Assembly: GCA_030407085.1 (NCBI GenBank)
Contig: CM059585.1
Location: 116,115,501-116,179,500, forward strand
Source of the DNA: Trichopria drosophilae
Taxonomy: Eukaryota; Arthropoda; Insecta; Hymenoptera; Diapriidae
Reading direction: 5' to 3'
Length of the DNA stretch: 64,000 bases
Below are positions 1 through 11,984 of the stretch, piece by piece; positions within the stretch are counted from its first letter, which is position 1, and each line of letters begins with the position of its first letter. Below the pieces are notes generated by a model that saw nothing but the letters and a program-made list of their open reading frames with translations, did not search any database and was not told the DNA's origin. The translations under genes and the position numbers were made by a program.

Positions 1-119
1 ATTTTGAATTTTCAAAATTAGATAGCGGATTAGTATTCCGTGATCTCGATAACCCGTATATATAAAATATAAGATAACGATACATTTTTTTAAAATATTG
101 GTCTGCTATTGAATTCTTA

Positions 120-240
120 AATTTGAGAGAGCTGTAGATTGTCATAAAAGATGGCGCCTTACTTTAAATTTGCGTAGGAAATGTAGGAACTGCAGAAACC
201 TACAATTACAGCAAGGTCATGAATCCATAAAACTGTCCTC
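120..240 (-). mobile_element. SINE body fragment (copy 1)
   Basis: This segment aligns by eye over about 115 bases with 32129-32232. Both share AGATGGCGCC, a GCAGAAAC block and a TTCATGA/GTCATGA block in the same order. The second copy continues into a tRNA-like head that this copy lacks, so this is a body-only, decayed fragment. It lies in minus orientation, because the head of the other copy sits to its right. No target-site duplication is visible. The family assignment rests on two copies only. Confidence 0.5.
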
Positions 241-1590
241 ATAAACACTGTAAACGTAAACAAACAACAGATTCGGGTTCAGCGATTTCAAAAACATATT
301 CCGGCAGATGTTAAGAATACAGTCTGAAGCAAATCATTTTGAAATTGGTATGTAATAAATTTTATGTAGCTGAAGCGACGCAATATCTATTTATGAAATT
401 CGTGATTAATGAAAAGATGTGTGATCTAGACGTAGATCTGGGACATTTCGAAAATATCGAAATAGATTCTTGACAAGTGAAATAACGCAGATGCGTAGGC
501 TCGCAAAAGGGTGTGCCTTCATCAGTCTTCTGTCCTCAGCCGGCTGGTACTTTTCGCGAGATCCTTCGGATGTCCGAACATTTTGCGGTTCCATCCTTTC
601 GCGAGTTATAAATGATCTTACGTCCACTGCGTATGTGTATCCATCCATCGGGATCCCACAGATTGCCCCGCTTCCGGGTGTGCTCAATTTATCCATCGGA
701 TTTCTCCTACCATTCATTTTCAGCTCTCAGCATCCCTTTGTTCGTTTTTCACGTGATCTGGATGTATTCAATTTTGACGCAGGTGACTTTTTTCCTTTTT
801 ATAGAACACTACCGATGCCGTACAATACAAGTAATTCATTTGAGGAGCTTGGTCAATTTCGAAATATTGTCAGATTATTTACAGTGATGAAAAGAGATTT
901 TGAAGGGGAAGGATTTCAACAAAATATGAGGAAATAGTATATGGTGGAAGGAAAACTCATTTGCGTCGTGAATTGTCACGCATAATGTTAAAAAGAATGT
1001 TTCGCGTTGCACCAGGTATACTTCAAGTCAGTGTGCATGAAAAAATATGTATTCTCCAAACATGGTGCGAATGACAATTTATTTATTACGAACTATGTCA
1101 GATGTAAAGTCGGGTGTATTTTTTAATTCATTAAATTAGAAAAGAAAGGAACCGGATGAACGCGGCACCAGATACGAACACATTTTCATTAAGGCCTGTG
1201 ATTTATATATAGTGTTAACGTTGACGGTAGTGTGCGCTTCTCCTCTTGAAATGATGTCGAGAAATTCGAAACTAAAATGTATACGAAATATAAATGAGGT
1301 CTGATATTTTCAGGAATTTTTTTCTAGTGCACGGTAAGTACAATAATATTTTATTTATAAAGGACAAATTTTGAAACTACCAATAATAATTTTTAATTTA
1401 TGGGAATAGGGCCTAACAATTTATTTTTAACAAACAGAATCGGATTAGTCTTCATTTAGTTTCTTTTGTTTCCTCTCGCCTTTATTTTCTTTTTAATTTA
1501 GGAGAAGGAAATGGAAATATAAAAATATCGGTATTGTTAACTCTGATATCGGTGGTGTACTTACTAAATCTGATATAAGTAGTATTTAAA
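241..1590. other. No gene recognised; overlapping shadow frames
   Basis: Reading frames overlap on opposite strands at 406-717 (minus) and 470-937 (plus). Neither resembles a family I know and neither has an ATG at its 5' limit (the plus frame opens at TTG), so I do not call a gene. Composition between 480 and 740 is richer in C and G than the flanks. A GTAAGTA splice-donor-like word occurs near 1334 without a convincing exon before it. The remainder is AT-rich with nothing identifiable. Confidence 0.3.
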
Positions 1591-1592
1591 TA

Positions 1593-1680
1593 TCTTGACT
1601 GCCAATGACGAAGATCTTTGTCATTTTGGACTTTTTCCAGACTGCCAGAAAAAGGCAAATCTTTGTTATGATATAAAGTA
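1593..1680. repeat. Possible decayed relative of the TTAA-flanked MITE
   Basis: The word GACTGCCAATGACGAAGATC resembles the terminal sequence of the element at 10147-10386 (AACTGC...GATGACGAAGATTTTG). A second GACTGCC block follows within 60 bases. I see no matching far terminus, so this is only a likely fragment of the same family. Confidence 0.25.
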
Positions 1681-1910
1681 GACTAATAAATTCTGGAATT
1701 TATATAAACTAAAACCAAATCCATACCTAGACAGTTTAAGGTGTACTGAATATGACGGCGTCGTCCATTTTCATAATCGCTGTGTAAAAGAAAATATATC
1801 AATCCACAAAGATGGTAGTTTTCACAATTTTTGCAAAATCTTAGTCTTGAAGTATGACATTGTGTTCCATCAATTTATGCATAAAACGTTTATAAAACCG
1901 CTTGAAATTT

Positions 1911-2450
1911 GTTACTCGGAGGTTTTCGGAATCGCTGATTACGAATCTGATGATATATTTTGAAAATTTACAATAATGGCTACAATATGGCGGAGAAATT
2001 TTCTAAAAATAGAACCTTTTTGGTTTAAAAATGTTCAAAATCCAAATTCAAGTTTCATTTTTCAGTTTTTTTTTACAAAAATGTAAAAAAACACAAGCTT
2101 TTTTTCGTATTTCATCAAAAGTAATGTCAAAACGTATTTCTAATGTGTTAAAATATATTTGAAACTTGCTTTTTTATGTAAAAGTCTTATTAACAAAATG
2201 GCGGTAGATATGGGAAAATATTTGTTCGTATTTCAAAATTGTACTAAATCGAACCCGAAAGTAAATTGGCTGGAATAAAACTTATTACCCATGTGTTTTC
2301 GGAGTCTCTGGTCTTGATCCTGATGTTACCTTTTGTTCAAGATGACGAATTCAATATGGCGGACCAAAAATGTTAAATATTTATCGATTTTTTTTATTTT
2401 CATTATCAGCATGTTTCTCGGGGTACTGATATTATTGGAAACAGTGTGAT
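1911..2450 (+). repeat. Two dispersed units of the ~120-bp GATTACGAATC/ATGGCGG family
   Basis: Two stretches (1911-2000 and 2290-2440) carry the family signature: a TTTTCGGA word, then GATTACGAATCTGATG or its variant, then CAATATGGCGGA. The tandem array at 11985-12610 shows the unit best. Between them, at 2195-2204, lies a further AAAATGGCGG word. The copies are diverged, so they are old. Confidence 0.5.
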
Positions 2451-4700
2451 TAAAGTTTTGATTTTGTTATCAACCTGTGTGCAGAAATGTAGAATATGCC
2501 ATGCAACTTCAATTGAGGTTAATAGCGGAATTAACTGTCGAAAGCTGCAGCATGAAAATGCCCCTCTTCAATGCTACCGCCATCTAGTGAAACTTTTGGT
2601 TTTATTTACATATAATTGTTATTCTCTCTCATATCGAATAACGACAATATTGAAGTCTTTTTTATCATTTCTCTTTACCAACGCTTTTTCTCTCTATTTT
2701 CTAGTCCTATCTTTTTTTTGCATTTTTATAAACTGTTCTCTGTTATTTTTGCTGAAATTTTCACCCATTTTCGGTTATCCGTATTTTTTATTTTAAATTA
2801 GTATTTTTAACATTTTCACTGAAAAATGTTTTTTCCAAAAAGCCCGCTGTTCGGGAATCTAAATAATTTTGACAGAGGGCACTTGAAAATATTTTAGAGT
2901 TGTTGAAATGTTTAAATAATGTAATTACCATCAATTGCTATTGTAGGTCAGCTCGCCAAATTTGATTTGTTTTGATAATTATCATAAAGTGTGCATTAGA
3001 AAAATTCCATTTGTATGTAAAAATAAGTAAATACAATGGAATTCACGGAGTATGCTCGTTTTAAGGCCAATATCCTATATTTATTTATTATACCATACTG
3101 TTCCGACATTATTCGGGGTCTTCGTAAGATATTGTTGCAGACTCGTAGAGTTTTAGAATTGGGCCATATTTACATACTTTTTGTATAAAACAAGAGCAGG
3201 ACGCTATACCCCACTGAACACAGAAACGTCATTAGGATGTCTTGCGGAGGTCCCACTCCTGATGACATCCAGATCTCTTATTTTTATACTCAACATGTCC
3301 TCGGGATATTTCAAGGACATCTTCGGGACAGCCTTCAGGACACCTTACTTACGACATTTCTTTCTTACACCTGACATAACACCCTGAAAAGTCGGAAAAA
3401 TTGGTATTGAAAACATGTGTATAAGATAAAATCGTATGTTTGCAAAGCAGCATAAATTCTTCTTTCCTGTCGAATTATCTCTTTGTTGATCCTTGCTAGG
3501 GAATAAGACGGGCACGTCAAGAAGGCTGGCGTCTAAAGCGTCACGACACGTCATAGCATAGGACGTTCGTTCTTCGGGTGAACAAAAAGTCAGCCCCAGC
3601 CTCTCTTTTCCTCGAACGAGAACTGTAGATAAATATGCGGGCGAATGCGGCGTTTCCTAGGTTCAGCGCCAGAGGAAAATCGCGGGAAACGGACAGACAG
3701 ACAGTCAGATAGCGGAAGTGGTAGAAGACGGCTTCCGATGGGCCGCATTGTGCGCGAATCACATGCAAAATGTAGGAAAATTCTAAATTCGTCCCGGGCG
3801 ACATGTATACAAGGCGCCTGTATTGTGCATCCTGGTATGACGAACCGACGACTTGAGGAGCCCGTATTCTTCTTTCATTTCGTTTCTTCGACGAAAAATT
3901 CATTTGATGCGCTTATCCTGGTGCTCCGGATTTCGCACTACGGTGTTTTCTTACTCGAGATTGCTGCGCCTATTTTATTTTTTAGTCCAGTGATTAAAGA
4001 AGGGCCTTTCTGGAGCAGTCATCAATAGCCCTGTAATGGGTATTTGTTTGCTTTTATATTGCCAATTCCTGAGAATGAAAGTTGCAAGCTAATAAGACTA
4101 TTGATTAGATCTCAAAAATTAATTGAAACAGAAGCCAATTTCTGGATAGGTTTTTTGGATTCCACTGGTTCTATTATAGAGAAAATCTAAATTGGTCAGA
4201 AACTGGGAATAGGTTTTTTTCTGACCCTATTAAAGTCCCTAATAAATCCTCATTTATTTCCAAAGAAAGTGAATCCAGTTTATGACTAGTTTTTCTATGC
4301 TTCATTTCCGCGTCGTCAACAAAAAATTCAGACAACAAGATTCAAAAATACTAGACGTTGTGTTGTTTTTCCACAAATGCCACTAGACATCCGAATGGTC
4401 CCTCTAAGAAGTTCGCTTTTGTCAATCCTCTGGATGGGGAAGTCCGTTTTGATGCAGTTGGTCTCTAGTTATTGGTCAGTACTGGTTTCCCGTGAACAGA
4501 ATGTTGAAAGGTTTCGGACATAGCACTTAATTTGTTGATTGGACTCATTTTCCATTGGAATGAGAATTTAGAATTTAGAATCAGAATGTAGAAAAGATTT
4601 TATATAATTTGTGTCGTACCTTTGAAGCTGTAAGTGCCATGTAAAGACTCTTATATAGAATCTCAAGGTGCAAGGTGTTTTTTTATACCAATTACTAAAA
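2450..4700. other. AT-rich DNA with a GC-richer island at 3540-3900
   Basis: Most of this is T-rich and then A-rich sequence with no coding signal. At 3225-3345 short related words recur (GGATGTC, GGACATC, CAGGACACC), suggesting a decayed short repeat. The stretch 3540-3900 is CpG-rich. It carries frames on both strands (3541-3903 minus, 3645-4028 plus), neither recognisable and each probably a shadow of the other. Nothing else could be identified. Confidence 0.3.
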
Positions 4701-4703
4701 ATA

Positions 4704-5060
4704 CTACATCAAAGTCTTATCAACGTTGGACGTCGCCCATAATGTGATCCTGACAAGCGACATATATCTCCGTCTAAGCCTATCTTCTGGAGTAAGTGAT
4801 TGAAGAAATCGTGTCCCGTAAGAACTGCCATCATCTCTTAAGCGGGGCCCCATTAAGGTTTCTTGTGTATATTTTCTAACATCAGAAGCTAACAATGCAT
4901 TCAGAACTGCTAGAAGGTTCTGCCAGCAATTCATCTCATCTTTATTAATTTGTTGCTTTGTATTCCCAATGATATTATTCATAGGCCTAAGAATGGCATT
5001 GGTCCTAGAAATGGGAGCTTCATTATCTTTTAATTCCTGACAGTCTTGGAACCTATTCAA
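4704..5060 (-). CDS. Unrecognised reading frame with protein-like composition
   Basis: About 118 codons are open on the minus strand and end in TAG. The translation has a mixed, soluble-protein-like composition, including NCWQNLLAVLNALLASD near residue 45 and SLTPEDRLRRRYMSL near residue 87, unlike the Phe/Ile/Lys-rich products of random AT-rich DNA around it. The frame opens at TTG just after a stop, with the first ATG well inside. It is therefore more likely an exon or a piece of a decayed mobile element than a complete gene. I do not recognise the family. A chance frame remains possible. Confidence 0.3.
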   Translation of the reverse strand: MNRFQDCQELKDNEAPISRTNAILRPMNNIIGNTKQQINKDEMNCWQNLLAVLNALLASDVRKYTQETLMGPRLRDDGSSYGTRFLQSLTPEDRLRRRYMSLVRITLWATSNVDKTLM

Positions 5061-6700
5061 TGATTATTTTGGTTTTCTTTGCTGATATCTACAGCGAATG
5101 TTGACAATCAATTACCATTTTGGATATATTTGCTTCTTCAATAACTTTCCCATGCATTATATTGGATTATAATCAATTGGCCATAATTCTCGTCTGAAAA
5201 AGACAGTATTATTTACCTGGTGTGATGAGTAGTTCTTTATTAATACCGCAGTAATTATGAGCATGTTGAATTAATCTTTAATTCTTGGATAGAGCACGAA
5301 CAGCATTGGCTGATGTATTTATTGAATAATTGTTTACTACTATATTGTTACTTTAAGGCCAATAACTCATTGCTTTGTAATAAGAGCTCTAATACTCCCA
5401 CTAGCACATAGGCAATGTCGACTTTTAAGCGACAAAGAAGTTTGTATTGATAAGAAAACCTGTAAAAAATTTTGGAGAACGTTAGGAAAATGCTTTTTCC
5501 AAAATTACCATTTGGGCATGTTATTATCGTCATCGAATCCGCAGCACGGTCAGGTTTTCAGTGGATTTCATTTGGATAATTGAATGCACCTCTAATAAAT
5601 TTTATTTACCTAAATCAAACCCTCCAAACGGAATATTTGATATCATGGACACGGAAATGTTGACTCTTTGATAAACCCCATAAAGGAATTGCTTCTATTT
5701 AATAACTCAAGATATAATTTCGACTTCCTGTAAATAAATAGCGCATGAAGTTATCGTAATTTACTCACGTCCGCCTACTTTTGTAGGGCGGCAAATGGGA
5801 AAGAGCCGTTTGTCAAGCGATCCGATGATATAAATCGATCGTCCAGCACGTACCATTTGTGTTCGTCTGCAGCAATGTAACAATCTGTCTATTAATGTTT
5901 TGTATTCACGTACGATACGACCCCAGGGATCGCGATTAATTTATATCGCGGTCCGCCCGCACACTCGCGCTTCCTGAGCATGCAGGGCATGCCAATAGTC
6001 GATCGACCCTTGACATAGTCATTTGTCATCGTCGGTGACGTTTTGTCGGTGCTTTCTCGAATTAATGAATTGCAAGGAGCACGAAGGTCGACATTCGTTC
6101 AAATCATTAATAATTATAGTCGCGTCCTTAGAAAATGAACATGTCAACGACCGACGTTCAAGGATGTCAGGAATTTTTGCTACGAAATAGTGATATCTAG
6201 GAAAAAATTCGAAAGGAAATTCTGTATTGCACATTTTTTTTATATAAACATGTCTGATTACTTTCTTGTGGATTCAGAGAAGTTTAGGCAGAATTATACA
6301 AATCAATAAGAATAACTCATAGTTTTGGTACTCTAATCTTCTCATGTACCGAAGTTCAAAATAAACCACATATTATCTGAAATAGTGTTATTTCATCTTA
6401 AATTATTTCAACATTTATTAAAGGTTATATCAGAATACTAATTTAAACACTTTACTTGTTGGTATTTTTATATTCTTTATATAATTAACAGAAGATATTA
6501 TCGATTCCGAGGAATTAATCCCTCTGTGTTTGAATCAATCATTTCGGACCACGCCATTAACCTGAAATTCAAAATTGTATATGTACAAAAATCTTCTTTA
6601 ATTAAAATGGAGGGAACTTACATTTTTTCGATTATCCACGAGGTCCTACTGTTTTCTCAACCACATTTTATCTACCTAAAATTGTAATCAAGGTACGGTA
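5061..6700. other. Mostly AT-rich; CpG-rich block at 5760-6010
   Basis: No gene is recognised. The block at 5760-6010 is rich in CpG and contains TCGCGATTAATTTATATCGCG-like dyad symmetry near 5930-5950 plus TTAAT homeodomain-type cores, as often seen in insect non-coding regulatory blocks; that function is inferred only. A minus-strand frame at 5348-5533 is preceded by a TTTTTTACAG acceptor-like word (near 5450) but has no recognisable product. The rest is featureless AT-rich DNA. Confidence 0.25.
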
Positions 6701-8350
6701 AGTGAGGACTAAAGTTGAAAGGATGTTAAGGATCAAGTTTGGTAATGTAGTGCAACCACGTGCGTTGGCCCTCTACCACGTACTCCCTCTCCCACTGCCC
6801 CCTCTCTAATTGACAGTCTGGGCGGTGCTTTCCACCCCACCATGACCGATTTCAGGGCCGGCGGTGCTGCTGCTTCAAGCCTTTTGGGCCTGTTCCATCA
6901 CGTGACAATAAAGTAGGCGGGTTATATCGCTGTAGAGTGCGAGAGGGGGAGCAAGTACAAGTGTAAGAAACTCGAGGGGTTACTCTGTACTGTGCATTTT
7001 CTTAACAGATCCCCTTCCGAATTTGGTAAAATGGACTCTTAGTTCGTCGGATATTAGCAGAGGATTCGGTCGTGAGCTTGTGACCAAATAGATATTATAA
7101 TGGCATTTTTATACGTATGAAAATTAAAAGATGTTCAGCTACCCACTAGAAACTCGATTCATTGACTAGAAATATTTCGTAAAAATTTAATAAAGTGATT
7201 ATTTTTAGTGAGCAAGAAAGTGTTACTAAAACTACCACAGACAGGGAGGGGGGGGGGGAGAAATGGGTTTCAGTGGATTTGTAGTTAAATTGGCCCTGAT
7301 AAAAAAATCCTAATGGGCCCAAAACTCAATAGCGGATAGTTTCCGAGTTATTCAATTCTATAGTGAAATGTCGCTCTTAGTATAAATCGAAGTTGCATCT
7401 TGAAGAATTGGCTACAAGAACAAATATTTTTTTAGTACTTGCTCTAATAAATTTACTTCCTGACAGACATATTTCTGCTTGATATCAATAAAAATGTAAA
7501 TGTAAATATGTAGTCAGGTTTCCATATTGCAATATTTCTTTCGTTCTCTGGTCTCTTCCGATTCTTTTTTCGAAGGCACGACCTTGGACAAAGAGAGTTA
7601 AATTTTGCACGGTCCGCAAAAGAAGTGAAAAATAGGAAACACACGCGGGCGAATGCCTTCCCTCTCGAGGGGGTGAAAAAGATTGGAGGCACGCAGAGCA
7701 TAATAGGGCTCGTATCGCCCGCGTGTTGCGATCGCAATAGTGTGTGCACATTTTACGTGTACGGGAGGTCCACCGGAGAAAGATGAGCATCCGCTTTATA
7801 CCAACGGCACCGTACGTGCATACCTTACCGCATGTTCGTTCGCTACCTCCCAGTGTAATGTATGTATAATATTTTTAATTGTGACGTTAAAATGTGTTCT
7901 CCCAGGTTTTTGTCTTGTTAGCGTGTCGCTCGATTCAGGGTCATCCAGGAATGGCCGGAGCTCCAGTCGCCAACTTCAAGCTGTGTCCTGTCCTGGAAAA
8001 TATAAGGACCAGGTGGGAATGCTATCTGATCAATTGCCGTTCTGATACATCCAACATATCATTTTAAGAGATTTTTGTAATATTTTGTTATTGATCAAAT
8101 ATTTATGGAAAATGTAATTAATCATTACATCACTTGTTAGTATTTCTTTAACCAAAACATTTTTTTTAGTATAACCAGTCCTTAAAAACTGCAAAGTTTT
8201 TGGAATTGTATTTACCATTTCAGTAAACAAATTACTAGAATTACAGAAATGATGCTCGCATCCTATACATTTGCATTGATCGTCATAGAATTTAGATTAC
8301 ATGAGGATGACACTGATTGATTTTTCGTGGATACTGTCTTAAGGCGGATG
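6701..8350. other. Mixed GC-rich and AT-rich non-coding DNA
   Basis: A GC-rich block at 6760-6960 contains a 24-codon frame starting at an ATG in a CACCATGA context (6841), too short to support as a gene. A run of nine or more G lies near 7248. A second GC-rich block at 7560-7850 carries only overlapping shadow frames. No RNA gene or mobile element was recognised between these blocks. Confidence 0.25.
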
Positions 8351-8359
8351 ACCTAAAAT

Positions 8360-8470
8360 GTGTAACAGCGCGCCGAACGTTTTGTGCTCCCCACGATAGT
8401 GCTTATTATCTTGCGTTTTCCCTTCCATTATCCATTTCCTCTAAACTGCACAATCTGAACGGTTTTTGAA
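8360..8470 (-). repeat. Third, diverged copy of the CGGTTTAGTTC GC-rich family
   Basis: Read on the minus strand, this segment follows the same order of blocks as 29754-30030. GCTCCCCACGATAGTGC matches GCCCCCCACCACAGTGCC of the reverse of that copy. A CTAAACTGCAC block corresponds to TTAAACCGCGCAC. Similarity is patchy, so this is an old copy and its limits are approximate. Confidence 0.35.
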
Positions 8471-9836
8471 AGGAGAACTGAGGGTAGAGGGGGGAAATAA
8501 CAGATCTACAAGGGAGTGGGGGAAGGACAAGGTACTTGATACGATATCGTGTGTTTTGGTGCGAACAGATAAGTAAATATTGTCATTGCTACGCATCACC
8601 ACGTGGTTCGACTGAATAATTGATGCGAACACATACCGTGTGGTGGCGCATCAGTGGCCAATTAAACGCATATTCTGTGGCTTACAAATTTTTCTTGCAA
8701 GTGGAAGCGTTCTTTGAGTTCCATCTATAAGAACAGTTTTTTGTTATAGATATAATCTTAATATACAGTTTCATTTGATAACGATTAAGCGGCCTTCATT
8801 AGATCAAATACATTCTTTTTTTAGAGCACATTTCTTGTGGATAATAAAATTATAATCTCTAGTAAATGCATGCAAATATTCCAAACTAAGATTTCAAACA
8901 CGTAAGCTGATTTACACGTAAAAGAAAATTGTCAGAAATGTTAGCCTGGTCTAAAGAAAGATCACGACGCATATGAATTAAATAGCAGATAATTACGAGA
9001 TCGGTAGATAGAAAAGGTACACGAATTGTTGACATTCGTACATTATCATAAATTAATGGATTGCTTATGTATTCGTGCGCAATTTTCTGGTGTTTCACCG
9101 GCGTGTAAGGTTTTGCAGTAATAGAGGCAATACATTTCGTCGCGTACCTTGAATTCCGGAAGGAACTCGGAAGTCCACATGAAAGTAAAGGTAACTGCGT
9201 ATTCCATTGTGTCGTGCGAGCCATTTGCATAATGATCATAATTAGTATTGCCTTAGTGCCCGTAATCTATAACGTAGTTTAAACGAAGCTTCGTCGATGC
9301 GTCAGAGACACGAGAAACTCCCGTTAAAATTCTTGCTAAGGGAACTGAGAAGAGATTAAATTTGCAAAAAGGGGTAGCTGCGATACGGTGTCGCTACTTA
9401 TTCACTCGTTACTGTGCCATCAAATTAGATGAGGGGACATTTTATTTCAGTTTTTTAAAGGGACGACCAGAAGGAGATCGCAAAATTGAGAAGTTCAAGT
9501 TTTTTTTTTACACCGTGCAGGTTTAAATGTTATTTTGTTGTTTATAATTTCGCATTTTTACTAAATTAGATACCGATTAAATTATATAAATCTGTTTTGA
9601 AAGACAGAATGCCAGAAAATTATCAATTTTCTTTATTGCTCACAACAAAATTACTGAAATAGGAAATCGAAAATTATTGTTAGAAAAGTTAAATCATTCA
9701 TTTAAACGTGAATATCATAGTAGAGTCACGTTTAACGATTAGTTTTTCTTTAACTGAGGTGAAACGTAGAACAAATTGAGTAACTTTAATATTCTGGCTT
9801 TGGTCAAGAAACAAACAGCTCGGTAACCGTTGACGA
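8471..9836. other. Non-coding; possible regulatory block at 9080-9290
   Basis: No gene is recognised. The stretch 9080-9290 is of higher complexity than its flanks and contains a perfect octamer ATTTGCAT followed by AATGATCATAATTAG (9223-9245), a POU-type site next to homeodomain-type cores. This suggests a cis-regulatory block by inference only. The minus-strand frame at 8886-9239 is not recognisable as a protein. Confidence 0.25.
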
Positions 9837-10019
9837 CAGGACGTTTTGGATTCGTCGTTTTGGCTCCGGATGTTTTTGGCACCAGACTATTTGACCCTAG
9901 TGTTTGTCTCGAGAATCAATTATGTTAGTTACGTGACGAAAATTACCTAATCTAACCAGTCAAAACTCGTCGGGGCCAAAATATCCTGGCGCCAAAACGG
10001 CCAGCGCCAAAACGTCCTG
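9837..10019. mobile_element. Small inverted-repeat element built of GTTTTGGC words
   Basis: The left end reads CAGGACGTTTTGG and the right end CCAAAACGTCCTG, an exact 13-base inverted match. Each arm (about 9837-9882 and 9973-10019) contains three copies of a GTTTTGGC / GCCAAAAC word at roughly 15-base spacing. The total length of about 183 bp with no coding capacity fits a miniature inverted-repeat element. No clear target-site duplication was found. Confidence 0.6.
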
Positions 10020-10146
10020 CTTCGATATTATTAAATTATCATTTCTTCATATTTTTAAACGGTTTTATTAAGGTTTATATCGTTATTTGTGACAACAATA
10101 AAAAAAACGTTAATGAGTAATAATTAAATTTACCTAAATCCTTCTC

Positions 10147-10386
10147 TTAACCCCTTAACTGCAGCCGATGACGAAGATTTTGACCCGGAAATATTAATGA
10201 ATCTAACGAAGTCAATAATCTATACAAATTTAAAATAAAATTGTTTCTAAATAGTCTGGGGTATAATGCATAAAATGTCGGTGTCCGTTTTTGAATTTAT
10301 TGTTTAAAATAGAAGATTTAAAATATTTAAAACTACAATTTTCAGGAATTTTTCAAGATCGTAGTCATCGGCAGTTAAGAGGTTAA
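10147..10386. mobile_element. TTAA-flanked MITE, piggyBac-like
   Basis: The element is bounded by TTAA on both sides (10147-10150 and 10383-10386). Its ends are inverted: TTAACCCCTTAACTGC on the left, and TTAACCTCTTAACTGC reading inward from the right. Similarity continues with a GATGACGAAGAT versus GATGACTACGAT block. TTAA target duplication is the hallmark of the piggyBac superfamily, and the 240-bp size with no reading frame indicates a non-autonomous copy. The assignment rests on termini, since no transposase is present. Confidence 0.65.
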
Positions 10387-11577
10387 AAGAGATATAACAA
10401 GATGTTTCTAAAATCTTTTTTTGGATTTTCAGAATATTCAATATAAGTTTTAAACATTTTGGAATATCTGTACTGCATCGTTTTCAGATAAATTAACATA
10501 ATAAAACTATATTTTTACAGTTATATAACCTTGAGGTTGTTAGAACCCGAGGTATAGTATGTTTGGGAAAATTACGTAATAACGTTCCGAAGAATTTAAT
10601 TTTTTCACTAATAATGACATTGTTGAAGGGAGAAAGTGTTATTGTCCTTTAAACAAAAAAACACGAAATGGATGGATATCATTGTTGAAAGAAAGTTTCA
10701 TTTTAACGATTACATTATGCTTTGAAGCACTGCTATTAAATAGTGGTGATATTTCCATCGGGTTATAATAATTATTACACTTTCTAATGATTATCTATTT
10801 TATTTACATTGGTACATTTAAATTTATTAATAAAGAATAATCCAAACAAATATTTTTACGTACACGAACTTATAATCGTTGCATATCATATTTACTTAAA
10901 ATATATTATTAAATTAACAAATATAATAGTGAATTTTTTCATATTAGAGTTATACACAAAAATTTATATTTTAAATATGGGAGGTTTAAATAATGTATAT
11001 AATATTATCAGCAATATATATTTATTTATATCATGCAAGTGCACGACACTGAGTGTGTTTGAAAATAATTATAATAAAGTAAATATTTTTTGGAAAATTA
11101 ATGACTCAACCTGCACTTATTGCTTAAAATTCTTAATTATACTTCAGGATTAAATCAATCCTAATAAGTACCTTTATTTGAACTGCTAAACCAACCTCAT
11201 AGAAATTATCACTGCCCATGCGTGATAATAGAATATTTATTAAGTACTGAAGGAATAAGTAAACTAACGCGTAAAACCACGATTTTCATATCAATTACTT
11301 ACATTTTATTTTAACAGTTGCATTTCAAATCTTCGAAATATAGATATGAGACTCTCCTCAAGAAGTTCAGTACCGCCAAGATTCTCTTTACAAAGAGTCT
11401 CGTCTCGACCGCAATTTGAATAATGTTTCTCGACTCGTTTTGGTATCGATATGCTTGAAAGTTTCCTATATATTAGGAATCTTAAGTGTATAATATTGAA
11501 AAACAGTAGGACCTCGATTGAGTTTTCGGCAATGAAGGAAAATAAACAGGAGTAGAATTCAAATCTCTCGCAGTTTA
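10387..11577. other. AT-rich DNA, nothing identified
   Basis: This stretch is strongly AT-rich. The frame at 10809-11153 is dominated by Ile, Asn, Tyr and Leu, as expected from random AT-rich DNA. No RNA gene, repeat unit or splice pair was recognised. Confidence 0.4.
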
Positions 11578-11585
11578 TTAAACAT

Positions 11586-11700
11586 ACACTGAAAAAAAAA
11601 TTAGTTTAGACAACTGCACAGTGGCAACTAAATATTTAGTTATTTTTACGCTGCATTTAGTTGAACTGATTAAAATGTAGTTAACCCGATGACGTCGGGA
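11586..11700. repeat. Fragment of a CACTGAAAAAAA/TTAGTTNAACT element
   Basis: The segment starts ACACTGAAAAAAAAATTAG and then carries repeated half-palindromes (ACTAAATATTTAGT and TTTAGTTGAACT). Related words occur at 19990-20080 and 22036-22160, and similar A-run termini bound 60486-60866. This looks like a family of terminal-inverted-repeat elements of which only one end is recognisable here. Confidence 0.3.
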
Positions 11701-11984
11701 GTACCATAAATTGTCACAGTTTTTCATGTTCATAGTTTTCATAGATCGAGTCAGTGAAACTGTGCGACACCTCTTATAGTTTTCTAGCGTGTTCTTTTCG
11801 AATCTGACCTCCATTTTCTCAGTAACTTAGCCCTTTTTCCATATGGCGTCTTAAAGATGAAAACACTCGGAAAACACTTAAAAACTTTTTTAAAAAGTTA
11901 TTTTTCTATATGAAAGCTTTATCAAATCGAATCGTGTTTCTGGATACTGTGGCATAATGACTTGTACTTTATGAAGATGTGGCG

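Noticed and set aside
470..937. 155-codon plus-strand frame
   Set aside because: It opens at TTG, overlaps a minus-strand frame of similar quality, and the translation matches no family I recognise.
6841..6915. 24-codon small frame with good Kozak context
   Set aside because: Too short to distinguish from chance and unsupported by splice or repeat evidence.
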